The position numbers and the translations under genes are program-made. Below, piece after piece: positions 20,076 to 22,976 of a DNA stretch of 22,976 bases; positions within the stretch are counted from its first letter, which is position 1; every line of letters begins with the position of its first letter. The notes below the pieces were generated by a model. The model ran no database searches. It was not told where the DNA came from and saw nothing but the letters and a program-made list of their open reading frames with translations. The stretch lies in the IMG/VR virus record IMGVR_UViG_3300014720_004620, positions 1 to 22,976 of that record, one strand, 5' to 3'. Origin of the DNA: a virus.

Positions 20076-21389
20076 ATGACTCACGATTTTGATTATGTTT
20101 GGGGAATGGTTCGTGATCTTAGGGCCACTAGTAGCACCATTGATAAGCAAGGTATTATCGAGGACTATTGTAATCATAGTAGTAGTGCTGCAAATTTTGC
20201 TAAGAAAATTCTGCTCTACACCTACCACCCTTTGTGGCAGTATAATGTTACCAGTGACAATCTAAAGAAAAAAAACCACCTTATTGCACGAAAGAATGAG
20301 TATAACAATTTCTTCGATCTGCTGGATGATCTAAAAAATCGCAGAATTACTGGTCACGACGCTATTGCTGCTGTTAATAGTTTTATCGAACATAATGATG
20401 AGTATGAGGAACTTATTCATTGTATTATTGATAAAGACTTGAAAACCCGTGCTGGCGACAAGATTATTAATAAGGCTATTGAAGATCATATTCCAGAGTT
20501 TAGCGTTGCTCTAGCAGATAAATATGAACCTAGTATTGTAGACTGGAAGGATGGATGGTATGTTAGTAGGAAGATCGATGGTGCTAGATGTATTGCTATT
20601 GTTGATAGTGATGGGAATGCTACCTTTTATTCCCGTACAGGAAAGGCTTTTGAGACTCTTGATATTGTTAGCGGCGGTATCAAAAGTTTGGGTATTGCTA
20701 ATGTAGTTTTTGATGGAGAGTTGTGCTTGGTGGATGAAAACGGAAACGAAGATTTCCAAGGAATTATGAAACAACTGAAAAAGAAGGATCATACTATTCC
20801 TAATCCATCCTATAAAATCTTTGATATGATTAGTCACGACGAGTTTTATAGCAAGAAAGGGGAGAAGAATAAGCCGTATTCCGTCAGACTGAATAACCTA
20901 AAAGAAGTTATGAAGAAGAATGGGTGTCCATGCTTGACCGTGCTGGATCAAGACAAGATTAAAGATGATGATCATTTTGCTGAGTGGGTTTCCAAATCCA
21001 CCAAACAAAAATGGGAAGGTCTTATGCTTCGTGCTGATGAACCATACAAGGGAAAGAGAAGCAAGGATTTGCTCAAGTATAAGAGTTTCTTTGATGATGA
21101 ATATGAAGTAGTCGATACTGAGTTTGGCCCATTTAGATATGTTCTTAATGGTAAAGAGCATGAGGAAACCATGCTCTCTTGTGTAATGATCAAACATAAA
21201 GGTTATACTGTTAGAGTTGGTAGTGGATTTAGTATCGAACAACGCCAGGAATTTTACTGCAATCCTAGTAAGATTCTTGGAAAAATTATTACTGTTCAAT
21301 ATTTTGAAGAAACTAAAAATCAAGAAGGAGGGATTAGTCTTAGATTTCCTACCTTCAAAATTCTACATGGTTCCGCTAGAACCGTTTAA
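20076..21389 (+). CDS. ATP-dependent DNA ligase
   Basis: This 437-residue enzyme would seal nicks in DNA through lysyl-AMP. Motifs are RKIDGAR with Lys166 (motif I), YSRTGK (185-190, Ia), FDGELC (212-217, III), FDMI (249-252, IIIa), WEGLMLR (313-319, IV) and LLKYK (332-336, V). The N-terminal 145 residues are helical, as in the DNA-binding domain of phage T4/T7-like ligases, and the C-terminus is an OB-fold candidate (GYTVRVGSGF, ITVQYFEET, LRFPTFK). GGAG is about 10 nt before the ATG. Codon use is less AT-extreme than in the small genes, like uvdE. It acts in repair and replication. Confidence 0.96.
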   Translation: MTHDFDYVWGMVRDLRATSSTIDKQGIIEDYCNHSSSAANFAKKILLYTYHPLWQYNVTSDNLKKKNHLIARKNEYNNFFDLLDDLKNRRITGHDAIAAVNSFIEHNDEYEELIHCIIDKDLKTRAGDKIINKAIEDHIPEFSVALADKYEPSIVDWKDGWYVSRKIDGARCIAIVDSDGNATFYSRTGKAFETLDIVSGGIKSLGIANVVFDGELCLVDENGNEDFQGIMKQLKKKDHTIPNPSYKIFDMISHDEFYSKKGEKNKPYSVRLNNLKEVMKKNGCPCLTVLDQDKIKDDDHFAEWVSKSTKQKWEGLMLRADEPYKGKRSKDLLKYKSFFDDEYEVVDTEFGPFRYVLNGKEHEETMLSCVMIKHKGYTVRVGSGFSIEQRQEFYCNPSKILGKIITVQYFEETKNQEGGISLRFPTFKILHGSARTV

Positions 21390-21400
21390 AGAAACGGGTC

Positions 21401-21429
21401 TTGACAAACCGATACCATTAGTGTAGAAT
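21401..21429 (+). promoter_or_regulatory. sigma70-like promoter for the HhH glycosylase-like gene
   Basis: TTGACA (21401-21406) and TAGAAT (21424-21429) have a 17-nt spacer containing ACCGATA. It lies 11 nt after the ligase stop, just behind a small hairpin (CCGTTT/AAACGG, 21382-21397). Confidence 0.82.
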
Positions 21430-21454
21430 CGTAGCATACCACTTGGAGACATAT

Positions 21455-22159
21455 ATGATTATTGAGAACACTGTTAGCATCACGCCTATTGCTGAAATCA
21501 ACACAACTAAAGCAGATGAATTCTTTAAGACATTTCCTAGAGACAAGGTTGTATCATATAAAGAATATTGGGAAAGTGTTCGTCCTCAAAATCATGAGGA
21601 TATTTTTAGGCGCTATCTATTTGCTTATTGCAGCGTCCATACTACATGGAAGGGCAATTGTTCAGGCTATAGTGCTATTAAGAATTTTACTGAATGGTTC
21701 GATAGTAAGGATATGCTTTTAGACAAACTCAAGAATAGTGGAGTCGGACTCCATAATAATCGCACAGAATATATTTGGGATTTTAAGAATAAATTTTGGG
21801 ACAACCCAAAAGATTTTTATCTCACCACCAAGAAGTATCATGTAAAGAAACGAGACAGTATTCTAAATAAGATTAGCGGAATCGGTTTGGCTAAAATTAG
21901 TTTTGCTCTCGAAATGATACATCCTAATGAGGCTCGCGTACTCTGTGGAGATATTCATCAACTTAGACTTTACGGAGTTGAGACTCTCAAGTATAATAAA
22001 TCTAGATCTGGTAGCAATACCTATAAGAAGATGGAGCGTCACTGGATGATTAACTGCGGCAAACATAAGATTCCATCTTATATTGCTAGGTCACTTTACT
22101 GGGATAATCTGCAAAAGAAAGAGGATAGTAGGTATTGGAGTTTTGTTCTGGAGGATTAA
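21455..22159 (+). CDS. HhH-GPD-like DNA glycosylase
   Basis: This 234-residue protein contains a helix-hairpin-helix signature, NKISGIGLAKISFALEM (138-154), followed after a short linker by CGDIHQLRLYG (164-174). The Asp166 position matches the catalytic Asp of the HhH-GPD superfamily. Lys147 may be the catalytic lysine of a bifunctional enzyme, though it is one position off the OGG1 spacing. The rest is divergent. The substrate could be an oxidised or deaminated base. I chose ATG 21455 because the upstream TTG at 21443 contains the GGAG ribosome binding site. It lies in its own promoter unit, next to the DNA ligase. Confidence 0.72.
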   Translation: MIIENTVSITPIAEINTTKADEFFKTFPRDKVVSYKEYWESVRPQNHEDIFRRYLFAYCSVHTTWKGNCSGYSAIKNFTEWFDSKDMLLDKLKNSGVGLHNNRTEYIWDFKNKFWDNPKDFYLTTKKYHVKKRDSILNKISGIGLAKISFALEMIHPNEARVLCGDIHQLRLYGVETLKYNKSRSGSNTYKKMERHWMINCGKHKIPSYIARSLYWDNLQKKEDSRYWSFVLED

Positions 22160-22161
22160 TT

Positions 22162-22311
22162 ATGGGCCAAAATGGTAAAGGTTCTAGACCGAGACCAAAA
22201 ACTGTAACAAATGAAACGTGGAGTAAAAATTGGGATAATATTTTTAAGCCACAAAAAGAAAGTAAAAACAATGGGAATGGGAGTAAAGGTACTAATAAAC
22301 GTAAAAAATGA
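22162..22311 (+). CDS. small basic phage-type protein (GSRPRP motif)
   Basis: This 49-residue protein begins MGQNGKGSRPRP and continues WSKNWDNIF, a pattern of small phage proteins I remember (MGKGSxPRP...WDxIF) without known function. The Lys/Asn/Gly-rich tail is probably disordered. GGAGG is 7 nt before the ATG. It overlaps the next gene by 41 nt. Confidence 0.68.
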   Translation: MGQNGKGSRPRPKTVTNETWSKNWDNIFKPQKESKNNGNGSKGTNKRKK

Positions 22312-22450
22312 TAACGGTACTTTCAATACAGAATACGGTTATATTTTACGTCGTTTGAATTGTGATCTATACGAGATATGGGGCGAAACATCACAGTCAG
22401 TATTGTGGTTATCTAGAGAAGAATTTAAAGAACTACCAAAAGAAGAGTAG
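22271..22450 (+). CDS. hypothetical protein
   Basis: This 59-residue protein is beta-rich (GVKVLINVKNDNGTF, then GYILRRLNCDLYEIWG and SVLWLSREEF). The alternation of strands ending in a WLSREE helix is typical of small SH3-like phage proteins. I chose ATG 22271; an upstream in-frame start at 22211 would add 20 residues read out of frame inside the preceding gene. No family is recognised. Confidence 0.62.
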   Translation: MGMGVKVLINVKNDNGTFNTEYGYILRRLNCDLYEIWGETSQSVLWLSREEFKELPKEE

Positions 22451-22453
22451 ACC

Positions 22454-22726
22454 ATGTACATACATAATTTTGAAGAAAACAAAATACTATTTTTAATGTG
22501 TGATTGTAAAAGTGAAGTACTAAGCATAGAATATGATCCAGAAATTAAGATGGCTGATTTAGCCATATATGAGAATAGTGTGTCTTACTTAAATAAAATG
22601 AGTTTTTGGCAGAGACTTAGATACTCTTGGAGGGTTTTGACCAAAGGCAAGCCATTTGGTGATCAAATGATGCTTACAAAAGAGCAACTCAAAAGTATCA
22701 AAGAATTTATATCTCAAATAGTATAA
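22454..22726 (+). CDS. conserved phage hypothetical protein
   Basis: This 90-residue protein has ILFLMCDCKSEVLSIEYD at its N-terminus, a central AIYEN, and MSFWQRLRYSWRVLTKGKPF in the second half. I remember this layout (CxCxSHxLxI, then RLRxxWxxLxGK) from small proteins in many phages. Function unknown. It starts 3 nt after the preceding stop. Confidence 0.75.
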   Translation: MYIHNFEENKILFLMCDCKSEVLSIEYDPEIKMADLAIYENSVSYLNKMSFWQRLRYSWRVLTKGKPFGDQMMLTKEQLKSIKEFISQIV

Positions 22727-22766
22727 GGTGTATCTAATATAGTCAAAATTTTATATGGAGGCTAAT

Positions 22767-22976
22767 ATGAAAACAGCAAATAATTTTATTGCAGATGAGT
22801 TAGCCAATAAAGTCTATCACTTAAGTAGAGCGCTAGAGCAAGCTAAAAGTATTATTGACACTTTAGAAGAACAAAATAAAAATCTTATAGACGTTCTTAA
22901 TGGTTTAACGTCTGAAAAAATCGAAGACCATGTTATGAGCAACGAGGTTTTGAGTGAACACTCATACGCGATGTAA
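22767..22976 (+). CDS. hypothetical coiled-coil protein
   Basis: This 69-residue protein is helical (ELANKVYHLSRALEQAKSII, then DTLEEQNKNL). I chose ATG 22767, with GGAGG (22757-22761) 5 nt before it; an in-frame ATG at 22755 overlaps that site. Its TAA is the last codon of the window. No family is recognised. Confidence 0.68.
   Translation: MKTANNFIADELANKVYHLSRALEQAKSIIDTLEEQNKNLIDVLNGLTSEKIEDHVMSNEVLSEHSYAM

Noticed and set aside
20898-21323. 141-residue open frame on the - strand
   Set aside because: It is antisense to the DNA ligase, whose motifs IV and V fall in this stretch, and has no recognisable motif.
21382-21397. Hairpin CCGTTT/AAACGG after the DNA ligase as a terminator
   Set aside because: The stem is short and no T-run follows it, so it is too weak to list as a terminator.
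1-22976. The window as bacterial chromosome rather than phage
   Set aside because: Dozens of tiny overlapping one-strand unknown genes, RNA and DNA ligases, ThyX, a tmRNA within the gene run, and no housekeeping operons fit a phage much better.
1-22976. CRISPR array, insertion sequence or transposase
   Set aside because: I saw no regularly spaced direct repeats and no transposase motif; the only tandem repeat is within the protein at 7212-7664.

Overview
The window looks like the accessory, early-type region of an AT-rich tailed-phage genome, probably of a large phage. It holds about 60 mostly tiny genes packed head to tail, with 1-20 nt overlaps. All but one are on the + strand. It also carries enzymes typical of large phages: two kinds of RNA ligase, ThyX, an ATP-dependent DNA ligase, UvdE, metallophosphoesterases, a tRNA and a tmRNA. 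No structural, packaging or replicase genes are visible. The host cannot be read directly. However, a protein at 19225-19797 ends in a DUF1501-type C-terminus, a family greatly expanded in Planctomycetes, so a planctomycete host (or past host) is a reasonable guess. This is inference.

Layout. 1-3819: 3' end of an Rnl-type RNA ligase, four small unknowns, a structured non-coding stretch (about 2020-2111), then rtcB. 3827-4786: the only reverse-strand gene, an RgpF/rhamnan-synthesis-like protein with very low GC. 4787-4948: two tandem promoters with a nested inverted repeat. 4949-8025: a STAS-like DUF4325 protein, small membrane proteins, a metallophosphoesterase and a secreted repeat protein. 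8022-12653: a frameshifted HExxH protein, several unknowns, an LpxH-like phosphoesterase, thyX and a second HExxH protein. 12667-15915: a promoter, uvdE, small genes, a zinc-dependent deaminase-fold protein and a zinc-ribbon operon. 15926-17384: another promoter-led operon of unknowns. 17402-18288: promoter, tRNA with anticodon UAU, two small genes, and a complete tmRNA encoding a tag ending LALAA. 18305-20024: a frameshifted methyltransferase, an HNH/endonuclease-VII-like nuclease, the chimeric DUF1501 protein and a DUF6356-like membrane protein. 20021-22976: promoter-led DNA ligase, promoter-led HhH DNA glycosylase-like protein, and small phage genes.

How the parts may work together. The RNA ligases, tRNA and tmRNA would maintain translation and repair cleaved tRNAs during infection. 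UvdE, the HhH glycosylase-like protein and the DNA ligase form a DNA-repair set, and ThyX and the deaminase-fold protein may act on nucleotides. Eight sigma70-like promoters are recognisable. Six have CGAT(A) inside the -35/-10 spacer and a seventh has it just before the -35, which suggests a shared regulatory element. Two genes are broken by a -1 frameshift at poly-A runs. All calls come from reading the sequence and recalling families; no database search was possible.
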